The notes under the pieces were generated by a model that saw only the letters and a list, made by a program, of their open reading frames with translations, did not search any database and was not told the DNA's origin. From DATDRS01 sp035291605 (GTDB lineage: Bacteria > Chloroflexota > Anaerolineae > Anaerolineales > UBA6663), in NCBI GenBank assembly GCA_035291605.1, contig DATDRS010000461.1:1-11655 (forward strand): DNA of 11,655 nucleotides, in the 5' to 3' direction. This document shows positions 6,202 through 11,655 of this stretch, piece after piece (positions within the stretch are counted from its first letter, which is position 1; each line of letters starts with the position of its first letter). The translations under genes and the position numbers were made by a program.

Positions 6202-6278
6202 GGGCAATTGGCTCAGTTGGTTAGAGCGCCGCGCTCACATCGCGGAGGTCATAGGTTCAAATCCTATATTGCCCACCA
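6202..6278 (+). tRNA. tRNA-Val (anticodon CAC)
   Basis: A full 77-nt cloverleaf can be folded by eye. The acceptor stem GGGCAAT/ATTGCCC has 7 perfect pairs. The D-arm is GCTC/GAGC and the anticodon stem CCGCG/CGCGG encloses loop CTCACAT, so positions 34-36 are CAC, which reads GUG valine codons. The variable loop is 5 nt, and the T-arm ATAGG/CCTAT carries TTCAAAT. The discriminator is A and CCA is encoded. A35, C36 and A73 agree with known valine identity elements. It stands alone with its own promoter and terminator. Confidence 0.97.
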
Positions 6279-6281
6279 CCC

Positions 6282-6307
6282 AAGCCCCGCTGCCCTGGGG
6301 CTTTTTT
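6282..6307 (+). terminator. Rho-independent terminator of tRNA-Val
   Basis: AAGCCCC (6282-6288), an 8-nt loop and GGGGCTT (6297-6303), with a run of six T at 6302-6307. It begins 4 nt after the tRNA 3' end. Confidence 0.9.
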
Positions 6308-6328
6308 ATTTCCCTCCCCGCGCGGCGC

Positions 6329-8158
6329 TCACAGCGCCCCGGTCGGCGCCAGCCCCGTCATCTTGCCCAGTTCGTACTCACGCTCCAGCGCGCGGCGGAA
6401 CTGCCGTGTGTACAGGTCGTAGTAGTGCCCGCGCTTCCGCAGCAACTCGGCATGTGTGCCCATCTCCGTGATGTGGCCGTTCTCGATCACCAGAATCCGG
6501 TCGGCGCGCTTGATCGTGGAGAGCCGGTGCGCGATGACGAAGCTGGTGCGGCCGGCCATCAGCCGCTCCATGCCGCGCTGGATCAGCGCCTCAGTCAGCG
6601 TGTCCACCGAACTGGTGGCCTCGTCCATGATGAAGAGTTCGGGCCGGGCCAGCACCGCGCGCGCCAGGCTGATGAGTTGCTTCTGCCCGGTCGAGAGCAT
6701 GTTGCCGCCCTCGCCCACCTCCGCGTCATAGCCCTGGTCGAGCGTGACGATGAAGTCGTGCGCGCCGGCGATGCGCGCGGCCGCTTCAATCGCCTCGTCC
6801 GTCGCGTCCAGCCGCCCATAGCGGATGTTCTCGCGCACCGTACCGGAGAACAGGTGCGGCGTCTGGAGCACCATGCCGATGCGCGACTGGATCGCATGCA
6901 GGGTCAACTCCGTATAGTCGCGCCCGCCGATCCGGATCGCGCCGCGCTTCGGCTCGTAGAAGCGGCAGAGCAGGTTGACGATGGTGGACTTGCCCCCGCC
7001 CGTCGGCCCGACCAGCGCGATGGTCTCACCCTGCTTCACTTTCAGATTGAAGTCCCTCAGGACTGGCTTGCCGTCCTGATAATAGAAGTCCACATGCTCG
7101 AACTCGATGTCGCCCTGGATCGTGCCAGGGTCTAGCGCGCCGGGGCGATCCACGATCTCCGGTCGCGAATCGAGCAGCGAAAAGGTGCGCTCCGCCGAGG
7201 CGACCGCGTGTTGCAGTTCGGCATAGACGCGCGCCAGATCCTGGACCGGCCAGAGCATGAAGGTGATGTAGCCGATGAAGGCTTGCAGGTCGCCCAGGGT
7301 CATCGCGCCCAGCCCGACCTGCCGCCCTCCATACCAGGCCACACTGCTGAGCGCCAGCGCGCTGATGAACTGCACGACCGGCAGGAACAGCGCCGACAGC
7401 CACGCCGCGCGGAACGAGGCGCGGTACATATAGCCAGTCAGTTCGCCAAACTCCGATAGATTGGCCGCCTCGCGGTTGAGGGCTTTCACCACGCGCACCC
7501 CGGTGATGTTCTCGTTGTATGCGCCCGTAATCCTGGAGTTCATCTTGCGCACGGCCCGGTACTCGGCAATGATGCGTTTTTGGAACTGCGCTGCAACGAT
7601 CACCAGCACCGGGATGATGAGCACGACGATCAGCGCCAGCCGCCAGTTGATGTAGAACATGAACGCCGAGGCGGTGAGGATGCTCAGCGCCCCCCAGGTC
7701 ACGTCCAGCAGGCCCCAGGTGATCAGCTCCGCGATCCGGCCTGAGTCCGACGTCACGCGCGACATGATCCAGCCGACCGGCGTGCGGTTGAAATACGAGA
7801 ACGATAGTACCTGCAGGTGGTTGAACATCTTTTGCCGCAGGTCGTACTGAAGCCGCTCGCCCAGCAGCCCGGCGCAGTAGATGAAGCCGAACACGCCCGC
7901 GGACTGCAAGACCATCATCGCCGCGTAGATCACCACCACCCACGTCAACGCGGTCGTGTCGCGCGCGGTGACGCCCCGGTCAATCATCTGTTTCTTGAGG
8001 AAGTTAAACGTCCCGTCCTGCACGGCCACAAACGCGATCAGCGCCACAAAGCCGACCAACAAAGGCCAATGGGGCCGGGTGAGGCCCAGCATCCGGCGCA
8101 GGATGCGCCCGCTGAGGGCGCCCTCGAAATCTTCTTCTTCGAATTCTTGATGGGGCAT
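6329..8158 (-). CDS. ABC exporter half-transporter, subunit with catalytic Glu and altered signature
   Basis: 609 residues: a six-helix exporter transmembrane domain (about 30-315) fused to a nucleotide-binding domain (about 348-590), as in MsbA/LmrA-type proteins. Seen motifs: Walker A GPTGGGKST (384-392), Q-loop Gln432, Walker B LFIMDE with catalytic Glu513, D-loop SSVDT and H-loop His544. The ABC signature is LSTGQ (488-492) instead of LSGGQ. Paired with the upstream subunit, this is the pattern of heterodimeric exporters such as TM287/288 and BmrCD: the intact Walker B here works with the intact signature of the partner. It starts 13 nt after the upstream gene, whose stop codon overlaps the Shine-Dalgarno AGAGG of this one, so translation is tightly coupled. 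The substrate is unknown; drugs, lipids or peptides are all possible. Confidence 0.95.
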   Translation of the reverse strand: MPHQEFEEEDFEGALSGRILRRMLGLTRPHWPLLVGFVALIAFVAVQDGTFNFLKKQMIDRGVTARDTTALTWVVVIYAAMMVLQSAGVFGFIYCAGLLGERLQYDLRQKMFNHLQVLSFSYFNRTPVGWIMSRVTSDSGRIAELITWGLLDVTWGALSILTASAFMFYINWRLALIVVLIIPVLVIVAAQFQKRIIAEYRAVRKMNSRITGAYNENITGVRVVKALNREAANLSEFGELTGYMYRASFRAAWLSALFLPVVQFISALALSSVAWYGGRQVGLGAMTLGDLQAFIGYITFMLWPVQDLARVYAELQHAVASAERTFSLLDSRPEIVDRPGALDPGTIQGDIEFEHVDFYYQDGKPVLRDFNLKVKQGETIALVGPTGGGKSTIVNLLCRFYEPKRGAIRIGGRDYTELTLHAIQSRIGMVLQTPHLFSGTVRENIRYGRLDATDEAIEAAARIAGAHDFIVTLDQGYDAEVGEGGNMLSTGQKQLISLARAVLARPELFIMDEATSSVDTLTEALIQRGMERLMAGRTSFVIAHRLSTIKRADRILVIENGHITEMGTHAELLRKRGHYYDLYTRQFRRALEREYELGKMTGLAPTGAL

Positions 8159-8171
8159 GGGTGCGTTTCCT

Positions 8172-10043
8172 CTATGCCAGAACCGCCTCGCGCTCTGGCG
8201 CTTCCGTTTCTTCCCGCGGCGGCGCGTCGAAGGCGGTCACTTCCTTCTCCACCTCGACCTCGATGCGCGCCTGCAAGTCGTAGATGCGACGGTAGAGACC
8301 GTCCCTTTCGGCCAGCAGTTGTTCGTGCGTGCCGCGCTGCGTGATGCCTCCGCCCTCCAGCACCAGGATCAGGTCGGCGTTCATTACGCTCTGGATGCGG
8401 TGCGCGATGACTAAGGTGGTGCGGCCAGCCATCAGCCGCTCCAGCGCCTCGCGGATGGCGGCTTCGGTCTCGGTGTCCACCGACGAGGTCGAGTCGTCCA
8501 GGATCAGGAGGCGCGGGTCTTTGAGCAGGGTGCGTGCGATGGCCATGCGCTGTTTCTGCCCGCCGGAGAGCGTGATGCCCTTCTCGCCCACCAAAGTGTT
8601 GTATCCCTCGGGGAACGAGAGGATCACGTCGTGGATGGCCGCCGCGCGTGCTGCCGCTTCCACCTCGGCATCGGTTACGTCGCGCCCCATGCCATAGGTG
8701 ATGTTCTCGCGCAGGGTGCGCGAGAACAGGAACGGTTCCTGTTCCACGATGCCGATCTGGCGGCGGAGATACTGCCGCGGGTAGTCCTTCAACTCAATGC
8801 CATCGAGTGTGATACTGCCGCGGGTGTACTCGTAAAAACGCGGCAGGAGATTAACCAGCGAGGTCTTGCCTGATCCGGTGGGGCCGAGCAGGGCGACCAC
8901 CTGCCCCGGGCGCACGCTGAAGCTGATGTCCTTCAACACGCGGCTCTCGGCCTCGTACTCGAAACCCACGTGATGGAACTCCAGGATACCGCGCAGGCGG
9001 CTCCCGGCGGACAGCGTATGGATGCCTTCTTCAATCGGTTCGCGGTCTTCGCGCACGATCTCCATCAGCCGCCCGTACGAGACCAGTCCGGTGGAGGCCT
9101 GGACGATCAGCCGGCCCAGTTCACGCATCGGCCAGATCAACAGCACCACCAACCCCATATACGCCAGATACTCACCCAGCGAGAGCGCGCCGTTCATCAC
9201 CATCAGCGCGCCATAGGTGAAGCCGGCCAGCATCTGCGAACTGCACAGCAGGTCGGCGACCGGCCAGAACACGGTGTGCAGGAGGAGGAAACGCTTGCCG
9301 CGCCGGAACTTCTCCCAATTCTCGCGCTCGAACTTTTCGCGCTCGTAGGCTTGCCGCGCAAAGGCCTTCACCACGCGCACCCCGGTCAAGTTCTCCTGCA
9401 AGACGGTCGAGAGGCGCGCGTCCTGCTCCTGATACTGCTCGTACGCCTTAGAGACGCGCCGGAAGAAGAAGACCGACATCACCAGGATGATGGGCACGAC
9501 GACGACCGAGGCCAGCGCCAGCGGCACGTTCAGACTCAACAGCGCGACCCAGTTGACCGTGAACAGTAAGGCAATGCGCCCGATGCCGATAGCCTGCTCG
9601 GAGAAGAAGCGGCGCACGGCGTCGACGTCCGAGGTGACGCGCTGGATGAGGTCCCCGGTGGGGGTGCGGTCGTGATAGGTGAACGACAGCCGCTGGATGT
9701 GATCGAACAGGTAATTGCGCAAGCGCAGCGCGGTGTTCTCCGCCGTGCGCGCGGCCAGCCGCCCGCTGAGGAAGGTGAAGCCGCCTTCCATCAGCGCCAG
9801 GCTGATGAAGCCCAGCGCGATCAGGGGCAGCAGACCTAGCCGGTCGGGCTGCTGCAGCACGTCGTCTACCAGATAGCGGATGAGGAGGAACGTCGCCGTT
9901 TTGGCGCAGGTGCTCAACGCGAGGTTGAGCACCGCGCCGGCGTAGGTCAGCCGGAAGCCGGCCAGCATCCCCCACAGGCCCGCCAGTCGGTTTGGCGAGA
10001 GGGTGTGTCTGAAATCAAATAGAGTTGTGCTCGAGGTGCTCAT
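8172..10043 (-). CDS. ABC exporter half-transporter, subunit with Asp in place of catalytic Glu
   Basis: 623 residues: a six-helix transmembrane domain (about 28-320) and a nucleotide-binding domain (about 353-590). Motifs: Walker A GPTGSGKTS (387-395), Q-loop Gln435, canonical signature LSGGQ (492-496), Walker B RLLILDD in which Asp517 replaces the catalytic Glu, D-loop SSVDT and H-loop His548. The Glu-to-Asp change marks the degenerate ATP site of heterodimeric exporters, and the altered LSTGQ of the downstream subunit completes that site. The last 30 residues are an acidic, Glu-rich tail (EVEVEKEVTAF onward) with no known role. The ATG at 10043 has GGGGA 8 nt upstream. It is the first structural gene after a long leader with a short ORF and terminator-like hairpins, so its expression is probably conditional. 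Confidence 0.95.
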   Translation of the reverse strand: MSTSSTTLFDFRHTLSPNRLAGLWGMLAGFRLTYAGAVLNLALSTCAKTATFLLIRYLVDDVLQQPDRLGLLPLIALGFISLALMEGGFTFLSGRLAARTAENTALRLRNYLFDHIQRLSFTYHDRTPTGDLIQRVTSDVDAVRRFFSEQAIGIGRIALLFTVNWVALLSLNVPLALASVVVVPIILVMSVFFFRRVSKAYEQYQEQDARLSTVLQENLTGVRVVKAFARQAYEREKFERENWEKFRRGKRFLLLHTVFWPVADLLCSSQMLAGFTYGALMVMNGALSLGEYLAYMGLVVLLIWPMRELGRLIVQASTGLVSYGRLMEIVREDREPIEEGIHTLSAGSRLRGILEFHHVGFEYEAESRVLKDISFSVRPGQVVALLGPTGSGKTSLVNLLPRFYEYTRGSITLDGIELKDYPRQYLRRQIGIVEQEPFLFSRTLRENITYGMGRDVTDAEVEAAARAAAIHDVILSFPEGYNTLVGEKGITLSGGQKQRMAIARTLLKDPRLLILDDSTSSVDTETEAAIREALERLMAGRTTLVIAHRIQSVMNADLILVLEGGGITQRGTHEQLLAERDGLYRRIYDLQARIEVEVEKEVTAFDAPPREETEAPEREAVLA

Positions 10044-10074
10044 GTGTGACTTCCCCGGTGTGCGAACCGATAGG

Positions 10075-10092
10075 CGCCGGCCGTTTCCGGCG
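10075..10092 (-). promoter_or_regulatory. Small hairpin before the exporter ribosome binding site
   Basis: CGCCGG (10075-10080) and CCGGCG (10087-10092) form a 6-bp stem with a 6-nt loop, about 20 nt upstream of the GGGGA that serves the first exporter gene. It might influence translation start, but GC-rich DNA produces such stems often. Confidence 0.25.
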
Positions 10093-10109
10093 TGAGAACG
10101 GTGCTTGGG

Positions 10110-10146
10110 AAAACAAAACGGCCACAGACGCTGTGCGCGCGGGCCG
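10110..10146 (-). terminator. Second terminator-like hairpin in the exporter leader
   Basis: On the minus strand CACAG (10135-10131), loop CGT, CTGTG (10127-10123), extended through a bulge by CGGC (10146-10143) with GCCG (10122-10119), then TTTTGTTTT (10118-10110). Its 3' arm CTGTGGCCG is identical to the 3' arm of the hairpin 30 nt upstream, so it could also pair with the 5' arm of that hairpin. Confidence 0.5.
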
Positions 10147-10191
10147 CAAATAAATCACGGCCACAGGGCAGGAGTACGACTGTGGCCGTGA
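10147..10191 (-). terminator. Intrinsic terminator or attenuator after the leader ORF
   Basis: On the minus strand TCACGGCCACAG (10191-10180) pairs perfectly over 12 bp with CTGTGGCCGTGA (10166-10155) around a 13-nt loop, followed by TTTATTTG (10154-10147). It sits 27 nt after the stop codon of the 29-codon leader ORF and about 105 nt before the exporter start. Any exporter transcript from the promoter at 10382 must read through it. Confidence 0.75.
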
Positions 10192-10218
10192 GATCGCTTA
10201 AGCAGATAAGACGAGCGC

Positions 10219-10308
10219 TCAGTCCACAGGCGCACTCCGAGCAGGCACAGCCGCCCCGCCGAAGCGGAGGGTGTTGCTGCTGTTGATCACTGTGCTGTTG
10301 CTCATCAT
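10219..10308 (-). CDS. 29-residue leader peptide candidate upstream of the ABC exporter
   Basis: The ORF starts with ATGATG at 10308 and stops at TGA (10221-10219). The peptide begins MMSNSTVINSSNTLRFGG and ends ARSAPVD: Ser/Asn-rich first half, Ala/Pro/Gly-rich second half, no signal peptide and no Cys. An AAGGA lies 11 nt before the ATG and a consensus promoter lies upstream. An intrinsic terminator follows 27 nt after the stop. The middle of the ORF can fold into a strong CCGC-TTCG-GCGG tetraloop hairpin. The last codons contain CTGTGG (10229-10224), complementary to CCACAG in the 5' arm of the terminator, a possible anti-terminator. This fits a translated regulatory leader as known for bmrB upstream of bmrCD. 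An exported peptide precursor is possible, but no modifying enzyme or peptidase domain is nearby. No homologue is recognised. Confidence 0.5.
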   Translation of the reverse strand: MMSNSTVINSSNTLRFGGAAVPARSAPVD

Positions 10309-10352
10309 GGAGTAAGATATCCTTTCAATCAGCTGCGCTGGCGAACAGGGCT

Positions 10353-10382
10353 AGTTTAGCACGAGCGGCGAAGTTCTGTCAA
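10353..10382 (-). promoter_or_regulatory. Promoter of the leader ORF and ABC exporter operon
   Basis: On the minus strand a perfect TTGACA (10382-10377), an 18-nt spacer and TAAACT (10358-10353, four of six matches). Transcription would start near 10346, about 38 nt before the leader ORF and 300 nt before the exporter. Confidence 0.65.
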
Positions 10383-10399
10383 CCATTTCGCTGGGGTGA

Positions 10400-10543
10400 T
10401 TACCCATAACGCTCGAAGCCCGCGTCTTCGCGGATGCAGAGCAAACGGAGAAGTGAATAATCGCCGATTTCGTCGAGGGACTGGTTGATGGGCCCGTTTT
10501 GCTTTGCCCCGTCCCTTGCTATAGAATCGCGCCTGCTGTTCAT
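10400..10543 (-). CDS. 47-codon ORF, possibly a gene remnant (uncertain)
   Basis: An ATG at 10543 opens a 47-residue frame ending in TAA at 10402-10400, just upstream of the exporter promoter. From about residue 17 the sequence (PINQSLDEIGDYSLL, then CIREDAGFERYG) reads like a real protein C-terminus, with balanced charged and hydrophobic residues and mostly G/C third positions. The first 15 residues are less convincing and there is no ribosome binding site within 15 nt of the ATG. An in-frame stop lies 17 codons before the ATG. It may be the tail of a decayed gene, a small unknown protein, or chance. The opposite strand here also carries the candidate kinase promoter. Confidence 0.25.
   Translation of the reverse strand: MNSRRDSIARDGAKQNGPINQSLDEIGDYSLLRLLCIREDAGFERYG
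10499..10527 (+). promoter_or_regulatory. Candidate promoter of the sensor kinase gene
   Basis: TTGCTT (10499-10504), a 17-nt spacer and TAGAAT (10522-10527, five of six matches). It would give a leader of about 115 nt before the kinase ATG. The -35 is weak. Confidence 0.35.
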
Positions 10544-10597
10544 CGGGTAGGGGCTCGACTTCTCCCTTCTGAAAAGCGTCCCCCCTGCTTAGTCATC

Positions 10598-10651
10598 ATG
10601 AAGACTAACACGGCGCTGGAGGTTATTCAGCACGCAAGGCGGCGACTATGA
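10598..10651 (+). CDS. 17-codon upstream ORF overlapping the kinase start (uncertain)
   Basis: ATG at 10598 opens a frame of 17 codons (MKTNTALEVIQHARRRL) whose TGA overlaps the kinase ATG in an ATGA, the classic arrangement for translational coupling. I see no Shine-Dalgarno sequence before it, so it may be chance. Confidence 0.2.
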   Translation: MKTNTALEVIQHARRRL

Positions 10652-11655
10652 ACTCAGCCAAACCTGATCCGTCAGCGATCAACCTCCGAGCACGGTGGGC
10701 TGGCCCACTCATTACCCTGGCGTTGGTAGCGGCCATTGAAATACTGTCCCGCACGGTGTTTCGAATTCCCAATCCACCCGCCTTCCTCGTGTTGTCCATC
10801 GTGTTTTCCGCCTTTCATGGCGGCTTGGGCCCTGGCCTGGTCGGCGCCTTTATGGCCTGGCTGTACCTGCCATACTTTTTCTCCGACCCCGGCCACCTGT
10901 TCCAATACACCCAAGATAACCTTCGTCGCGTCATCGTATGGGCCTTCGCCCTGCCGACGATCGCGCTCATGGTGGGCGTCTTGAAGCGCCGCGCCGAGCG
11001 CGCTATCGCAGCGGCCCAAACCAACAGGCTGTCACAAGCGCAGATGGCGGAACGTGAACGGGCCGAGACGGCGTTGCGCGCGGGAGAGCAGCGTTATCGC
11101 TCACTTTTTGAAAACATGCTGGATGGGTTCGCGTACTGCAAGATGCTGTTTGACGATCAGGATCGCCCGCTGGACTTTGTCTATCTCAATGTCAACGATG
11201 CCTTCGAACGGTTGACGGGATTGGAAAATGTGGTGGGAAAACGAGTCACCGAGTTGATACCGGGGATCAAAGAGTCGAGCCCGGAGTTGTTTGAGATCTA
11301 CAGTCGAGTCGCGTTGACCGGCAGGCCCGAAAGATTTGAGATTGATTTCCAGCCATTGGCTCTGTGGCTGTCCATTTCGGTCTATAGCACGGAAAAGGGA
11401 TACTTTGTTGCGGTTTTTGATAATATCACCGAGCGCAAACGAGCGGAGGCGGCGCTGGCGGCGAAGAACGAAGAACTGCGGGCGATGACGCAGCAGTTGT
11501 GGCAGACGGCCAAACTGGCGACGATGGGCGAGTTGGCGGCCAGCATCGCCCACGAACTCAACAACCCGCTCGGCACGGTCAGCCTGCGCGTCGAAGGCCT
11601 GCTCGCCCAAGCCCCGCCCGACAGCCCCCAGCGCCGCGCGCTGGAGGTCGTCGCG
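10648..11655 (+). CDS. Membrane sensor histidine kinase, N-terminal part (partial)
   Basis: The frame is open from ATG 10648 to the window end (336 codons) with no stop, so the ATP-binding domain lies beyond the edge. AAGG precedes the ATG by 8 nt. Residues 18-113 contain about three to four hydrophobic segments (GPLITLALVAAIEIL, FLVLSIVFSAFHGGLG, VGAFMAWLYLPYFF, VIVWAFALPTIALMVGVL). The FSAFHGGLGPGL and YFFSDP elements recall the DUF4118/KdpD-like or MASE-type membrane domains. A linker helix (114-147) leads to a PAS domain (about 148-266: YRSLFENMLDGFAYCKM, YLNVNDAFERLTGLE, closing with FDNITERKRAE). Next comes a short coiled segment and the HisKA box GELAASIAHELNNPL, where His302 is the expected autophosphorylation site. 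It would act with a response regulator not seen here. The signal is unknown. Confidence 0.9.
   Translation, partial: MNSAKPDPSAINLRARWAGPLITLALVAAIEILSRTVFRIPNPPAFLVLSIVFSAFHGGLGPGLVGAFMAWLYLPYFFSDPGHLFQYTQDNLRRVIVWAFALPTIALMVGVLKRRAERAIAAAQTNRLSQAQMAERERAETALRAGEQRYRSLFENMLDGFAYCKMLFDDQDRPLDFVYLNVNDAFERLTGLENVVGKRVTELIPGIKESSPELFEIYSRVALTGRPERFEIDFQPLALWLSISVYSTEKGYFVAVFDNITERKRAEAALAAKNEELRAMTQQLWQTAKLATMGELAASIAHELNNPLGTVSLRVEGLLAQAPPDSPQRRALEVVA

Noticed and set aside
6282..6307. Using the tRNA hairpin as a terminator for the ABC operon on the minus strand
   Set aside because: On the minus strand the stem is followed by GGGTGGTGGGC and not by a T-run.
6161..7135. Plus-strand open frame through tRNA-Val into the ABC gene
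   Set aside because: It runs through a tRNA and its terminator and then antisense to conserved NBD motifs.
10219..10308. Reading the 29-codon ORF as a bacteriocin or RiPP precursor
   Set aside because: No modification enzyme, no C39-type peptidase domain on the transporters and no double-Gly leader; the position before stacked terminators suits a regulatory leader better. Not fully excluded.
10672..11019. Minus-strand open frame opposite the kinase membrane domain
   Set aside because: The plus-strand frame continues into clear PAS and HisKA domains; the antisense product is Gly/Arg/Gln-rich with no features.

Overview
The window looks like chromosomal DNA of a GC-rich bacterium, most likely a Chloroflexota member of the Anaerolineae type. 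This rests on indirect signs: the archaeal/Chloroflexota-type dual-specificity phosphoglucose/phosphomannose isomerase, the long Thr-Pro linkers that attach extracytoplasmic domains to a membrane anchor, RNase J, and Shine-Dalgarno-led genes with heavy G/C third positions. No rRNA or other phylogenetic marker is present, so the assignment is an inference. I see no CRISPR array, insertion sequence or phage gene.

Layout. 1-171 is the 3' end of an unrecognised plus-strand gene, convergent with the next cluster. 185-3960 is a minus-strand cluster, read right to left: a PPIC-type peptidyl-prolyl isomerase lipoprotein, a membrane-anchored Thr/Pro-rich protein with a C-terminal beta-type domain, RsmI (16S rRNA 2'-O-methyltransferase), and the PGI/PMI-family isomerase, which starts 3 nt after RsmI. 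4067-5707 encodes RNase J (minus), flanked on both sides by unusual inverted repeats. 5857-6066 is a cold-shock protein with its own promoter and terminator. Back to back with it is a single tRNA-Val(CAC) gene (6202-6278, plus) with promoter, encoded CCA and intrinsic terminator.

6329-10043 (minus) holds two ABC half-transporters in tandem. Their nucleotide-binding motifs are complementary: one has an Asp in place of the catalytic Glu, the other has the altered signature. This is the hallmark of a heterodimeric exporter with one degenerate and one consensus ATP site. Upstream (10044-10382) is a strong consensus promoter, a 29-codon ORF with its own ribosome binding site, then two stacked terminator-like hairpins that share the same arm sequence, then the exporter. 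This arrangement resembles a translated-leader attenuator, such as the one known for the heterodimeric exporter BmrCD of Bacillus subtilis, and is the most interesting item in the window.

10400-10648 carries only weak candidates: a 47-codon minus-strand ORF, a possible promoter, and a 17-codon ORF overlapping the next start by 4 nt. From 10648 to the window end runs the first 336 codons of a membrane sensor histidine kinase (membrane domain, PAS, HisKA), cut by the window edge.

The gene set mixes housekeeping functions (rRNA modification, RNA decay, cold-shock RNA chaperone, a tRNA, protein folding outside the membrane, sugar-phosphate metabolism) with an export system that appears to be conditionally expressed. 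The kinase is oriented divergently from the exporter and might sense a related signal, but nothing in the sequence proves a link.
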